Below, in pieces: positions 36,339-44,034 of a stretch of 64,000 nucleotides of DNA. The DNA comes from Acidobacteria bacterium AB60 (GTDB taxonomy: Bacteria; Acidobacteriota; Terriglobia; Terriglobales; Acidobacteriaceae), in NCBI GenBank assembly GCA_008682415.1, contig VANK01000005.1, positions 402,259 through 466,258 on the forward strand. The letters run 5' to 3'. The notes beneath the pieces were generated by a model, which was given only the letters and a program-made list of their open reading frames with translations, did not search any database and had not been told where the DNA came from. Within the stretch, counting starts at the first letter, position 1, and every line of letters starts with the position of its first letter. The position numbers and the translations under genes are program-made.

Positions 36339-36995
36339 ATGTCTCTCCGAATCAACGATCTGGCACCAGATTTTGAAGCAGAAACAACCCAGGGCCCTAT
36401 TCGCTTTCATGAGTGGATCGGGGACGGATGGGCGGTTTTGTTTTCTCATCCCAAGGATTTCACGCCGGTTTGCACGACTGAACTTGGAGCGATGGCCGGC
36501 TTGGAGAAGCAATTCGCACAACGCGGAGCGAAGATCATCGGTCTGAGTGTGGATCCGGTGGCCAGCCATAGTAAGTGGGCAACAGACATCCAGGATGTCA
36601 CTGGCCACACGGTCAACTATCCCCTGATTGGCGATCCGGAATTAAAGATTGCGAAGCTCTATGACATGCTTCCGGCTGACGCTGGTGATACGTGCGAGGG
36701 GCGCACCCCCGCGCTGAATGCGACGGCCCGCAGCGTTTTTGTGGTTGGACCGGACAAGCGCATCAAGCTGACGCTCACCTATCCAATGACGACCGGGAGG
36801 AACTTTGACGAGATTTTGCGCGTCCTCGACTCCATCCAGCTTACCGCGAAGCACAAGGTGGCCACCCCGGCGAATTGGCGGCAGGGGGAAGAAGTGATCA
36901 TTACCGGTGCAGTATCCAACGAGGAAGCAGAGAAGATCTTCCCAGGCTATAAGACGGTGAAGCCTTATCTGCGGACCACGGCACAGCCCGTGTAG
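36339..36995 (+). CDS. 1-Cys peroxiredoxin (PRDX6/AhpC-TSA family)
   Basis: 218 residues, ribosome site AGGAGG at 7 bases. The peroxidatic Cys lies in the universal motif DFTPVCTTELGAM (residue ~46), with the supporting Thr and a later Arg (ATARSVFVVGPDKRI). The long C-terminal extension (ATPANWRQGEEVIITGAVSN, EEAEKIFPGYKT) marks the Prx6 subgroup. It reduces peroxides in the cytoplasm. As first gene of the cysteine-forming operon behind a cysteine leader, it probably protects sulfur chemistry (persulfides, thiocarboxylate) from oxidation. Confidence 0.95.
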   Translation: MSLRINDLAPDFEAETTQGPIRFHEWIGDGWAVLFSHPKDFTPVCTTELGAMAGLEKQFAQRGAKIIGLSVDPVASHSKWATDIQDVTGHTVNYPLIGDPELKIAKLYDMLPADAGDTCEGRTPALNATARSVFVVGPDKRIKLTLTYPMTTGRNFDEILRVLDSIQLTAKHKVATPANWRQGEEVIITGAVSNEEAEKIFPGYKTVKPYLRTTAQPV

Positions 36996-37071
36996 GGTGC
37001 CCGCGGAAGGCGGGCCAATTTTTTGGCGTAAGGATCCACGAACCTCCTCTTCGATTCCTCAAAAGTGCGCG

Positions 37072-38013
37072 ATGAGCTTACCTTCGGAAGAACTTCAGAT
37101 CGGGATTCAGATGGAGGATCGAATCGGCCAAACGCCCCTGCTGCGTTTGAAAAGCCCGGCGAGGGGCCTTGGCGGGATTTCGATTTTGGCCAAGGCCGAA
37201 TGGCTGAATCCTGGCGGGAGTGTAAAGGACCGGGCGGCGTGGTCAATGGTATGTGCTGCCGAGTCAAAAGGCGCTCTCGGGAAGGGCAAGACTATTCTTG
37301 ACGCGACCAGCGGCAACACCGGAATCGCTCTGGCCATGATCGGGGCTTCTCGCGGTATCCCGGTCCGCCTGGCCATGCCGTCGAATGTCTCTCCGGAGCG
37401 AAAGAATATTCTTCGCGCGTATGGTGCTCAGGTTGAATGGACGGCTCCCGATGAGAGTTCCGATGGCGCCATTCGCCGTGCGCGCGAACTCGCCGGAAAT
37501 GAGCCGGAACGTTTCTGTTATCTCGATCAGTACTCCAATCCGGCCAATTGGCAGGCGCATTACAGGACCACTGGAGTCGAGATCTGGAAGCAAAGCGGGC
37601 GTGGCATCACCCACTTTGTTGCAGGACTGGGTACCAGCGGAACGTTCATGGGCACAACCCGCCGACTGAAGGAATTCAATCCTAAGGTGCAGGCGATCAG
37701 CATGCAGCCGGACTCTCCATTTCACGGCCTGGAGGGATTGAAATATATGGCTACATCGATCGTCCCCCCCATCTACGATTCCTCTCTCGCGGACCGTGCG
37801 ATCGAGGTAGAGACAGAAGCAGCCCATGAGATGGTTCGTCGCCTGGCTCGCGAAGAGGGCCTTCTTGTCGGTATCTCGGCCGGCGCCGCCGTTGTGGCTG
37901 CATCGCAGATTGCGCGCGAGGAACATGAGGCCGGTCGCGCTGCGACGATCGTGACAGTGCTGCCGGACTCGGCAGACAAATACCTAAGCGAGCGCTTTTG
38001 GGAGATGAAGTGA
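37072..38013 (+). CDS. cysM: PLP-dependent cysteine synthase, CysM type
   Basis: ATG 37072 gives 313 residues; an ATG at 37110 would give 301. No clear ribosome site at either. The PLP lysine is in NPGGSVKDRAAWSM, the substrate loop in ATSGNTGIALAMIGA, and the phosphate-binding Gly loop in GLGTSGTFMGTTRRL. In the CysO-dependent branch CysM uses O-phosphoserine and a protein thiocarboxylate instead of sulfide. The adjacent JAMM peptidase, ubiquitin-like carrier and activating enzyme point to this branch. The stop overlaps the next start by GTGA. Confidence 0.93.
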   Translation: MSLPSEELQIGIQMEDRIGQTPLLRLKSPARGLGGISILAKAEWLNPGGSVKDRAAWSMVCAAESKGALGKGKTILDATSGNTGIALAMIGASRGIPVRLAMPSNVSPERKNILRAYGAQVEWTAPDESSDGAIRRARELAGNEPERFCYLDQYSNPANWQAHYRTTGVEIWKQSGRGITHFVAGLGTSGTFMGTTRRLKEFNPKVQAISMQPDSPFHGLEGLKYMATSIVPPIYDSSLADRAIEVETEAAHEMVRRLAREEGLLVGISAGAAVVAASQIAREEHEAGRAATIVTVLPDSADKYLSERFWEMK

Positions 38014-38453
38014 GCGTCTTATACCTGACAAACTCCGCCTTCCAAGCTATCCGCGCTCATGGCGAGCGGACCTACCCATACGAATGCTGCGGCGCGCTAC
38101 TCGGGATCAGAAGAGGTCCCAATTGGAAAGTGGCAGAATCAGTGCAAGCAGGAAACATTCGAACAGATTCCGCGCACAATCGCTATCAGATTTCTCCTCT
38201 AGAGCTCGTCAAGATTGAACGAGCGGCTCGCGAGCGCGGACTGGAGATCGCCGGCTTCTATCATTCGCATCCAGATCACCCGGCCCAGTGGTCCAAAACA
38301 GACTTCGAAGAAGCCCATTGGATCGGATGCTCGTATGTGATCACGTCAGTACAGAAGGGGAAGGCTACACAGACCAACTCGTTTTCTCTTATCGGTTCCA
38401 GCGAAGAGACTAAGAGCTTCGAAGTCGAAGCCATCGAAGTCGTCGATCAGTGA
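38010..38453 (+). CDS. JAMM/MPN+ metallopeptidase (Mec+-like)
   Basis: GTG 38010 overlaps the cysM stop by four bases and has GGGAG upstream; 147 residues. The JAMM zinc site is complete: Glu in YPYECCGALLG, and GFYHSHPDHPAQWSKTDFEEA supplying His-x-His, Ser and Asp. In mycobacteria Mec+ clips the newly made cysteine off the CysO carrier; in the quinolobactin pathway QbsD instead trims the carrier tail. Here the carrier has a C-terminal extension, so this enzyme may do both jobs. Confidence 0.92.
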   Translation: MSVLYLTNSAFQAIRAHGERTYPYECCGALLGIRRGPNWKVAESVQAGNIRTDSAHNRYQISPLELVKIERAARERGLEIAGFYHSHPDHPAQWSKTDFEEAHWIGCSYVITSVQKGKATQTNSFSLIGSSEETKSFEVEAIEVVDQ

Positions 38454-38499
38454 ATCGGGACAAGGGAAAGCTGCATTTGCAAAGGGGAAACCAAAACTC

Positions 38500-38826
38500 A
38501 TGAAAGTATTCATTCCCACACCACTCCGACCGTTCGCGGGCGGCCAGGACTCGGTGGAAGTCAATGCGACCACGGTAGGTTCCGCGCTGGAGGAGCTCAC
38601 ATCGACGCATGCCGATCTGCGCAAGCATCTTTTCACACCTGAAGGAAAGGTGCGCGCATTCGTCAACGTTTATTTGAATGACGAGGATCTTCGCTATCTA
38701 CCGGACAAGGAAAACACGAAGGTGAGTGACAAAGACACTCTCACGATTATTCCTTCGATAGCGGGCGGGGTTGGGAACACGGTGACCGGTTGCAGACCCA
38801 TTCGGTTTAAGTCCGGGAGAAATTGA
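38500..38826 (+). CDS. cysO: Ubiquitin-like sulfur carrier protein, CysO/MoaD/ThiS family
   Basis: 108 residues. Beta-grasp sequence: KVFIPTPLRPFAGGQDSVEV, ALEELTSTHADLRKHLF, VRAFVNVYLNDEDLRYL, then TLTIIPSIAGG. In active carriers the chain ends at Gly-Gly, which is adenylated and thiocarboxylated. Here 18 more residues (VGNTVTGCRPIRFKSGRN) follow before the stop. They reach almost to the next gene, whose GGGAGAA ribosome site lies within them. Either the tail is removed by the JAMM enzyme, or the stop codon was lost by mutation. The neighbours make the sulfur-carrier role near certain. Confidence 0.93.
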   Translation: MKVFIPTPLRPFAGGQDSVEVNATTVGSALEELTSTHADLRKHLFTPEGKVRAFVNVYLNDEDLRYLPDKENTKVSDKDTLTIIPSIAGGVGNTVTGCRPIRFKSGRN

Positions 38827-38827
38827 A

Positions 38828-40000
38828 ATGACTGCGGATCACATAAGTCTCCCTGAACTGACGCCGAATGAATTGGCGCGCTATTCCCGCCACTTGATTC
38901 TTCCTGAAGTAGGCGAAGAGGGGCAGCGCCGACTGAAAGCGGCCCGTGTGCTGTGCGTAGGCACCGGTGGATTGGGCGCGCCGCTGGCGTTCTATTTGGC
39001 GGCAGCGGGCATCGGCACTCTCGGCCTGGTGGACTTCGATGTCGTGGATGAGAGCAACCTTCAACGCCAGATCATACACTCGACTGCGGATGTGGGTCGC
39101 AAGAAGATTGATTCCGCCGCGGACAAGCTATTGGCGCTCAATCCGACGCTTAACCTCATCAAGCACGAGACAATGTTGTCCAGCGCCAATGCGCTGGAGA
39201 TCCTGCGGGACTATGACGTGGTAGCCGATGGCACGGATAACTTCCCCGCGCGCTATCTGGTAAACGACGCCTGTGTTCTTCTTGGCAAGCCCAACGCTTA
39301 CGGCTCCATTTTTCGCTTCGAGGGGCAAGCCAGCGTCTTCGCCACCGAAGATGGACCGTGCTATCGCTGCCTGTATCCTGAGCCGCCTCCGCCAGGATTA
39401 GTACCGAGTTGTGCCGAAGGCGGTGTTTTGGGCATTCTTCCTGGGTTGGTCGGCGTCATCCAGGCAACGGAGGTAATTAAGCTCATTCTGGGCAAGGGTG
39501 AACCTTTAATCGGGAGGTTGTTGTTAGTCGATTCCCTTGTGATGCGTTTCCGCGAGTTAAAGCTCCGCAAGAATCCAGACTGTCCGGTATGCGGCAACAA
39601 TCGAACTATTACGGAACTGATCGATTATCAGCAGTTCTGTGGAATCGCACCTGAGCCCACAAATACGCCGGAAGAAAGGAACGGCATCCCGCAGTTGACA
39701 GTCAAGGAGTTGAAGCGACGCAAGGATCTGGGCGAGGATGTCTACATCATCGATGTACGGGAGCCGTGGGAATATGCAATCGCCAATCTCGGTGGCAAGC
39801 TAATTCCGCAGAACGAGGTGCCGCAACGAATCGGCGAGATCGACCGAGACCGTGAGATCATCGTTCAATGCAAGAGCGGTGGACGTAGTCAAAACATCGC
39901 AGAATTCCTGAAGCAGTCAGGATACCCGCGGGTAGTCAATCTAGCGGGCGGCATTATTGCGTGGGCAGATGAGGTGGATCCAACAGTGAAGAAGTACTAG
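38828..40000 (+). CDS. moeZ: MoeZ-like E1 activating enzyme with C-terminal rhodanese domain
   Basis: 390 residues, one base after the carrier stop. ThiF/MoeB domain (1-265): ATP loop RVLCVGTGGLGAPLAFYLAA, VDFDVVDESNLQRQII, GTDNFPARYLVND, zinc cysteines CYRCLYP and CPVCGNN. Rhodanese domain (~285-390): VYIIDVREPWEYAIANL and active Cys in IIVQCKSGGRSQNIA. It would adenylate the CysO C-terminus and hand over sulfur from its rhodanese persulfide. The sulfur donor is probably the cysteine desulfurase or the rhodanese of the convergent operon, which ends 37 bp away. Confidence 0.95.
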   Translation: MTADHISLPELTPNELARYSRHLILPEVGEEGQRRLKAARVLCVGTGGLGAPLAFYLAAAGIGTLGLVDFDVVDESNLQRQIIHSTADVGRKKIDSAADKLLALNPTLNLIKHETMLSSANALEILRDYDVVADGTDNFPARYLVNDACVLLGKPNAYGSIFRFEGQASVFATEDGPCYRCLYPEPPPPGLVPSCAEGGVLGILPGLVGVIQATEVIKLILGKGEPLIGRLLLVDSLVMRFRELKLRKNPDCPVCGNNRTITELIDYQQFCGIAPEPTNTPEERNGIPQLTVKELKRRKDLGEDVYIIDVREPWEYAIANLGGKLIPQNEVPQRIGEIDRDREIIVQCKSGGRSQNIAEFLKQSGYPRVVNLAGGIIAWADEVDPTVKKY

Positions 40001-40037
40001 GACGAAGCTACCGCCTTATAGTCGGCTTAGTCGCGCG

Positions 40038-42179
40038 TCACGCGATGGTGGTGCGGCCATGGCGCAGGTTGTGCAAGGCGGTGACCAGCGCCTCGATATC
40101 CTCGAACGTGTTATACAGGGCGAGCGAGGCACGGACGGTGCTCTCGAGTCCGAAGCGGCGGAGGATCGGCTGGGCGCAGTGATGTCCGGAGCGGACAGCG
40201 ATTCCATTGCGGTTTAGATAATCGCCGATTTCTTCCGTCCGGAAGCCGTCCATTACAAAGGAAACAACGCCGGCTTTTTCTTTTGCGGTGCCGATGATTC
40301 GCAGGCCCTGAACTCCCTGCAAAGCCTGAGTTGCGTACGCAAGCAGGCCATGCTCGTGCCGGCTGACGTTTTCCATTCCCACGCGATCAAGGTAATCGAT
40401 CGCCGCACCAAGTCCAACTGCGTCTGCAATGTTGCCCGTGCCCGCCTCAAAACGCTGCGGTGCTGGTTGATAGACGGTTTTCTCGAAGGTTACGTCCTGA
40501 ATCATGTTGCCGCCCCCTTGCCATGGGGGCATGTATTCCAGGATTTCAGGCTTCGCATAGACCACACCGATGCCAGTCGGCGCGAAAACCTTGTGACCGG
40601 AGAAGACGAAGAAGTCACAGTCGAGCGACTGCACGTCCACTCGCATGTGAGAGACGGACTGGGCTCCATCGAGGAGGACTTTAGCACCGTGACGATGAGC
40701 CGCCTCAATGATCGCGTTTGCCGGAGTCACGACACCAAGCGCATTTGAAACCTGAGGAAATGCAACGAGGCGCGTCTTGGGGCCGAGAAGTTTCTCATAC
40801 TCGTCGAGTAGGATCTGACCAGTCGAATCTACTGGTGCGACGCGAAGACGTGCACCTTTCTCGGACGCGAGCATCTGCCATGGAACGATGTTGGCGTGGT
40901 GCTCAAGCCAGGTGATAACGATCTCGTCGTCCTTTTGCACATTCTGCCGGCCCCAGCTTTGAGCGATGAGGTTGATTCCTTCGGTGGCTCCACGCACAAA
41001 GACAATTTCGCGCGACGAGGACGCGTTCAGAAACCGGCGCACCTTCTCGCGCGCGGACTCGTAGGCATCCGTTGCTCTGGCCGCCAATTCATGCGCCGCC
41101 CGATGCACATTCGAGTTTTCGTGTTCGTAGAAATACTGAAGACGGTCGATAACGCTCTGCGGCTTTTGCGTAGTGGCAGCGTTATCGAGCCAGACAAGAG
41201 GGCGGCCGTTCACTCGTTCCCGAAGAATCGGGAAATCCCGTTTGAGGGCGGCCGCGTCAAACGGAAAGGAAGAGAGGTTCCGCTCATCAACCACATGCGG
41301 CTCGATCCCCGGAAGATCGCGCACGGGCTCTGAATTGGGCACTATGATGGAGCGGGAGCCCTGCAGAAATCCAAACGGCGCAGCCGGCGATGAATGAGAT
41401 TCAGTTTGAGGCTCCGGGCGATTCGTCAACGCGCTCGATGACTTCGCATCAGGCGGTGGTTCGATATTCTGGAGGCCGGCGGGAACGGGTCCTGGGACGG
41501 AAGGCGACGTGGAGAATAATGGCCGGGCTTCCTCTAAAAAGGAGAATGCGGGAAACGCAGATGAGTCCACCGCACCGAAGGCGCCGGGCACAGTTGGCGC
41601 AGGAGGCTGCAAATTGTCGCCGGCGTAAGGCAACAACGAGTCATCCAGCGGGAAGGCGAACTCGATTGGCGCCGGTTCGGGATTCAGGAAGTCGGAGATC
41701 GGCTTTGCTGCCGGGTAAATGTCCGGTGACTGAACAGACAGCGACGGCAAAATGGGCCGCGCGTCTTGCGAAGATGATGGTCCTGCCGGCCCACCTGATG
41801 GGGCTGCCGATCCCAGGACGCCCGGGATGACCGGAGGTGATGCCTGGTACTGAGCCATTACGGGCGAACCTGCCGCGGGCCCGGCGTTGTGCGGGAAGCC
41901 GGGCAGATGCGGATCACCGGGCAGTGAGATTTCATTCGGAATGGCCGGCGCCGTTGCAGGCAATGAGGAGTGTGCGGAGGTCTCCAGCGCAGAGTCTGCG
42001 CCTGAGTGTGGCGCTGAATCCGCGTTCGGAGCGCCGCGAAAGATCTCGTTCGCCATGCGCGCAAGAACAAACGGATCAATTGCGCCACCCGGCACAAATC
42101 CAGCGCCCTGTGGCGGGCTCGGCCGCGACTCTATCGGCACTCGTCCTGGGTCGGCCCGGTTCCAATCACTTGTACTCAT
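40038..42179 (-). CDS. Encapsulin cargo cysteine desulfurase (SufS-like) with long disordered N-terminal domain
   Basis: The start at 42179 overlaps the shell gene by 14 bp; 713 residues. Residues 1 to ~290 are Pro/Ala/Ser-rich and low in secondary structure, with short recurring hydrophobic patches, as in cargo-loading domains of family 2A encapsulin desulfurases. The catalytic part starts at FPFDAAALKRDFPIL: LDNAATTQKP, the EHHANIVPWQ loop, PLP lysine in FVFSGHKVFAPTGIG, and the sulfur-accepting Cys in VRSGHHCAQPILRRFG. It releases sulfur from cysteine as persulfide or elemental sulfur for storage inside the shell. Confidence 0.95.
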   Translation of the reverse strand: MSTSDWNRADPGRVPIESRPSPPQGAGFVPGGAIDPFVLARMANEIFRGAPNADSAPHSGADSALETSAHSSLPATAPAIPNEISLPGDPHLPGFPHNAGPAAGSPVMAQYQASPPVIPGVLGSAAPSGGPAGPSSSQDARPILPSLSVQSPDIYPAAKPISDFLNPEPAPIEFAFPLDDSLLPYAGDNLQPPAPTVPGAFGAVDSSAFPAFSFLEEARPLFSTSPSVPGPVPAGLQNIEPPPDAKSSSALTNRPEPQTESHSSPAAPFGFLQGSRSIIVPNSEPVRDLPGIEPHVVDERNLSSFPFDAAALKRDFPILRERVNGRPLVWLDNAATTQKPQSVIDRLQYFYEHENSNVHRAAHELAARATDAYESAREKVRRFLNASSSREIVFVRGATEGINLIAQSWGRQNVQKDDEIVITWLEHHANIVPWQMLASEKGARLRVAPVDSTGQILLDEYEKLLGPKTRLVAFPQVSNALGVVTPANAIIEAAHRHGAKVLLDGAQSVSHMRVDVQSLDCDFFVFSGHKVFAPTGIGVVYAKPEILEYMPPWQGGGNMIQDVTFEKTVYQPAPQRFEAGTGNIADAVGLGAAIDYLDRVGMENVSRHEHGLLAYATQALQGVQGLRIIGTAKEKAGVVSFVMDGFRTEEIGDYLNRNGIAVRSGHHCAQPILRRFGLESTVRASLALYNTFEDIEALVTALHNLRHGRTTIA

Positions 42180-43086
42180 AGTACTGTCCAACCTCGACAT
42201 CATCGAGCACCGCAATGGCATCGTCGGCGAGCACGGACGCTGAGCAGTAGAGGGAGATCAGGTAAGACGCCAGTCCATTGTCGCTAATTCCTTTGAAGCG
42301 GACCGAAAGGCCCGGGCTCTGCTCTCCGGTAAGGCCAGGCTGAAAAAGTCCGATCACGCCTTGCTTGCGTTCTCCCACGCGAATCAGCAGGATCTGCGAT
42401 TTGGGGACATCACCGGCAATGTGCACTTTATCAGTGGGAATCAGCGGAATCCCCCGCCAAGTGAGGAAGGGGCTGCCGAATAATGTCACCGTGGGAGGCG
42501 GGACACCGCGCCGGGTACATTCGCGACCGAATGCCGCAATTGCAAGGGGGTTGGCGATGAAAAACGACGGCTCCTTCCAGACTTTTGTTAGAAGGTCGTC
42601 CAGGTCGTCTGGTGTCGGAGCCCCCTTCCGTGTGGAAATCCGTTGCGAATCCGGCACGTTATTCAGCAGCCCGTAATCGGCATTGTTGAGCAGTTCGTTT
42701 TCCTGGCGCTCCTTCACAGCCTCAATGGTGACGCGAAGTTGCTCCCTGACCTGGTCATAAGGTTTGTTGAATAGATCGGCAACGCGGGTATCAATATTCA
42801 CAATTGCATTGATGCTGCTCAGAACGTACTCGCGCGGAGTTTCCTCATATTCGGCAAAGGTGCCCGGAATGACGGACTCTTCGGTATGACTGCACACAAC
42901 ATCAATCGGCTTATCTTCGACAACTCGGTTGCGGCGGAAAATTCCGGCTTCCAGCGGCTTCCAATCAAGCAGCCTGACGATCCACCGCGGCGTGGCGGCT
43001 TGGTAAATCGGAGCGGTTTTGGTGACGTTGGCTAGCTGAATGGCTCCGCGTTCGCCAAGCGAAGCGCGCGTCGTTGTCTCAGGCAC
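42166..43086 (-). CDS. Family 2A encapsulin shell protein (SrpI-like)
   Basis: 306 residues, the normal size. HK97-type shell sequence of the desulfurase-carrying group: LGERGAIQLANVTKTAPIYQ, ATPRWIVRLLDWKPLEAGIFR, TRVADLFNKPYDQVREQL, WKEPSFFIANPLAIAAFGREC, LGxxx-like GVIGLFQPGLTGEQSPG and the C-terminal GLASYLISLYCSASVL, ending VGQYYEYK. The shell self-assembles into a ~24-nm compartment around the desulfurase encoded immediately downstream (overlapping). In related cyanobacterial and bacterial systems the compartment stores sulfur. Promoter and leader lie upstream of the rhodanese gene at 43567. Confidence 0.95.
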   Translation of the reverse strand: MPETTTRASLGERGAIQLANVTKTAPIYQAATPRWIVRLLDWKPLEAGIFRRNRVVEDKPIDVVCSHTEESVIPGTFAEYEETPREYVLSSINAIVNIDTRVADLFNKPYDQVREQLRVTIEAVKERQENELLNNADYGLLNNVPDSQRISTRKGAPTPDDLDDLLTKVWKEPSFFIANPLAIAAFGRECTRRGVPPPTVTLFGSPFLTWRGIPLIPTDKVHIAGDVPKSQILLIRVGERKQGVIGLFQPGLTGEQSPGLSVRFKGISDNGLASYLISLYCSASVLADDAIAVLDDVEVGQYYEYK

Positions 43087-43246
43087 TGTTAGCTCCTTTA
43101 TCCAGCACTTCTGAAAGTTTGGGGAAATTGTACATGACGCGTGTGAATGATAGAGTCCGCCTCTGTCGCGCTCGATGAAGGCCGCAGGGCACCACTAGAG
43201 GTTAGCCCCGGCTCACTCGCCAGGACTCCCCAAGAAGATCCATCGA

Positions 43247-43567
43247 TCAGTATTTGCGAATGCTGTGATCCACCCGGTCAGACCATGCGTGGATCCCGCC
43301 ACGGAGATTGCTGACCTTTTTGAAACCGTACTTCTGCAGGAGCTCCACTGCTTTCACACCGCGCGGTCCCATCTTGCAGACCGCCACAATCTCCTGGTCT
43401 GAGTTCAACTCATGCAAGCGTCTAGACAACTGAGGCAGCGGTATGAGGTGTCCGCCGATATTGGATTTCTCGTACTCGTAAGGATCGCGCACATCGAGGA
43501 GAAAGAGGTTATCGCCGTGATCGAGGCGGCTTTTCAGGTCTTCGGCTTGGATCTCTGGGACACTCAC
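43247..43567 (-). CDS. Single-domain rhodanese (sulfurtransferase)
   Basis: GTG start at 43567 with AAAGGAG upstream; 106 residues. Rhodanese landmarks: NLFLLDVRDPYEYEKSNIGG, PLPQLSRRL and active-site loop VAVCKMGPRGVKAVELL with the nucleophilic Cys, ending LRGGIHAWSDRVD. It resembles the rhodanese domain of MoeZ at 39700-40000, even to the final KY. First gene of the encapsulin operon, behind a cysteine leader; it probably passes persulfide sulfur between the desulfurase and acceptors. Confidence 0.95.
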   Translation of the reverse strand: MSVPEIQAEDLKSRLDHGDNLFLLDVRDPYEYEKSNIGGHLIPLPQLSRRLHELNSDQEIVAVCKMGPRGVKAVELLQKYGFKKVSNLRGGIHAWSDRVDHSIRKY

Positions 43568-43591
43568 GTTGGGTTCTCTCCTTTTAGCCCG

Positions 43592-43635
43592 CAAAATACA
43601 AAACCCACCTGCCAGCACATCCTCTGGCGGTGGGT
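43592..43635 (-). terminator. Intrinsic terminator-type hairpin in leader 2 (attenuator)
   Basis: On the minus strand ACCCACCGCCAG pairs with CTGGC-A-GGTGGGT (one bulge) around an 8-base loop, followed by TTTTGTATTTT. The arms and the T-rich tail match the leader 1 terminator base for base in the outer ACCCACC/GGTGGGT, showing a shared origin or design. It ends 25 bp before the rhodanese start. Confidence 0.75.
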
Positions 43636-44034
43636 CTCTTGAACGATTCGAAATTAGGTCAGCCTATTGGCTTCGTAATCCCCTCACGCTCACGCCAGAA
43701 GACACGTGTCCGCAACACATACAAGCGGGACAACAGACCGTGATCATCTGGGAGCCGAAGTTCATAGCACTGAGAATAACACATCCTCGCAGAGCAGAAT
43801 CACTCAATATGATTGCCGGGATCCTTGCCCAGACGCAAAGAATTTGCGATTTCGGGCATTTTCTCCAGATTGTAGTGCCAGGAGACCCCATCCCACGTGA
43901 AAAGCCCTGCACAACCCCAGGGTGGTTCAAAGGGGTACCTCGAGTTGCCCCGCCGTTCCCTCCCGACCCAGACCGATTCGCGACGCTTCCAACTGATTCC
44001 AAAGACTGCCAAGTGCGGCTTCGCAGACCAAGCG
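43636..44034. other. Promoter-leader region of the encapsulin operon
   Basis: No gene other than the leader peptide. The spacer separates the operon from the frameshifted TlpA-like gene on the same strand. No good -35 box accompanies the extended -10 near 43773-43778. Confidence 0.45.
43664..43765 (-). CDS. Cysteine-rich leader peptide (attenuator), leader 2
   Basis: 33-residue ORF from ATG 43765 (27 residues from ATG 43747), with five Cys codons in an eight-codon stretch: VCCPACMCCGH. On the minus strand an extended -10 (TG-T-TATTCT) sits seven bases before the first ATG, so translation may be leaderless. After the Cys codons, TTCTGGCG (43693-43700) can pair with CGCCAGAG (43622-43629) inside the terminator 5' arm, a possible antiterminator of 8 bp. 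This is the same arrangement as leader 1, now controlling the encapsulin operon. Confidence 0.72.
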   Translation of the reverse strand: MNFGSQMITVCCPACMCCGHVSSGVSVRGLRSQ

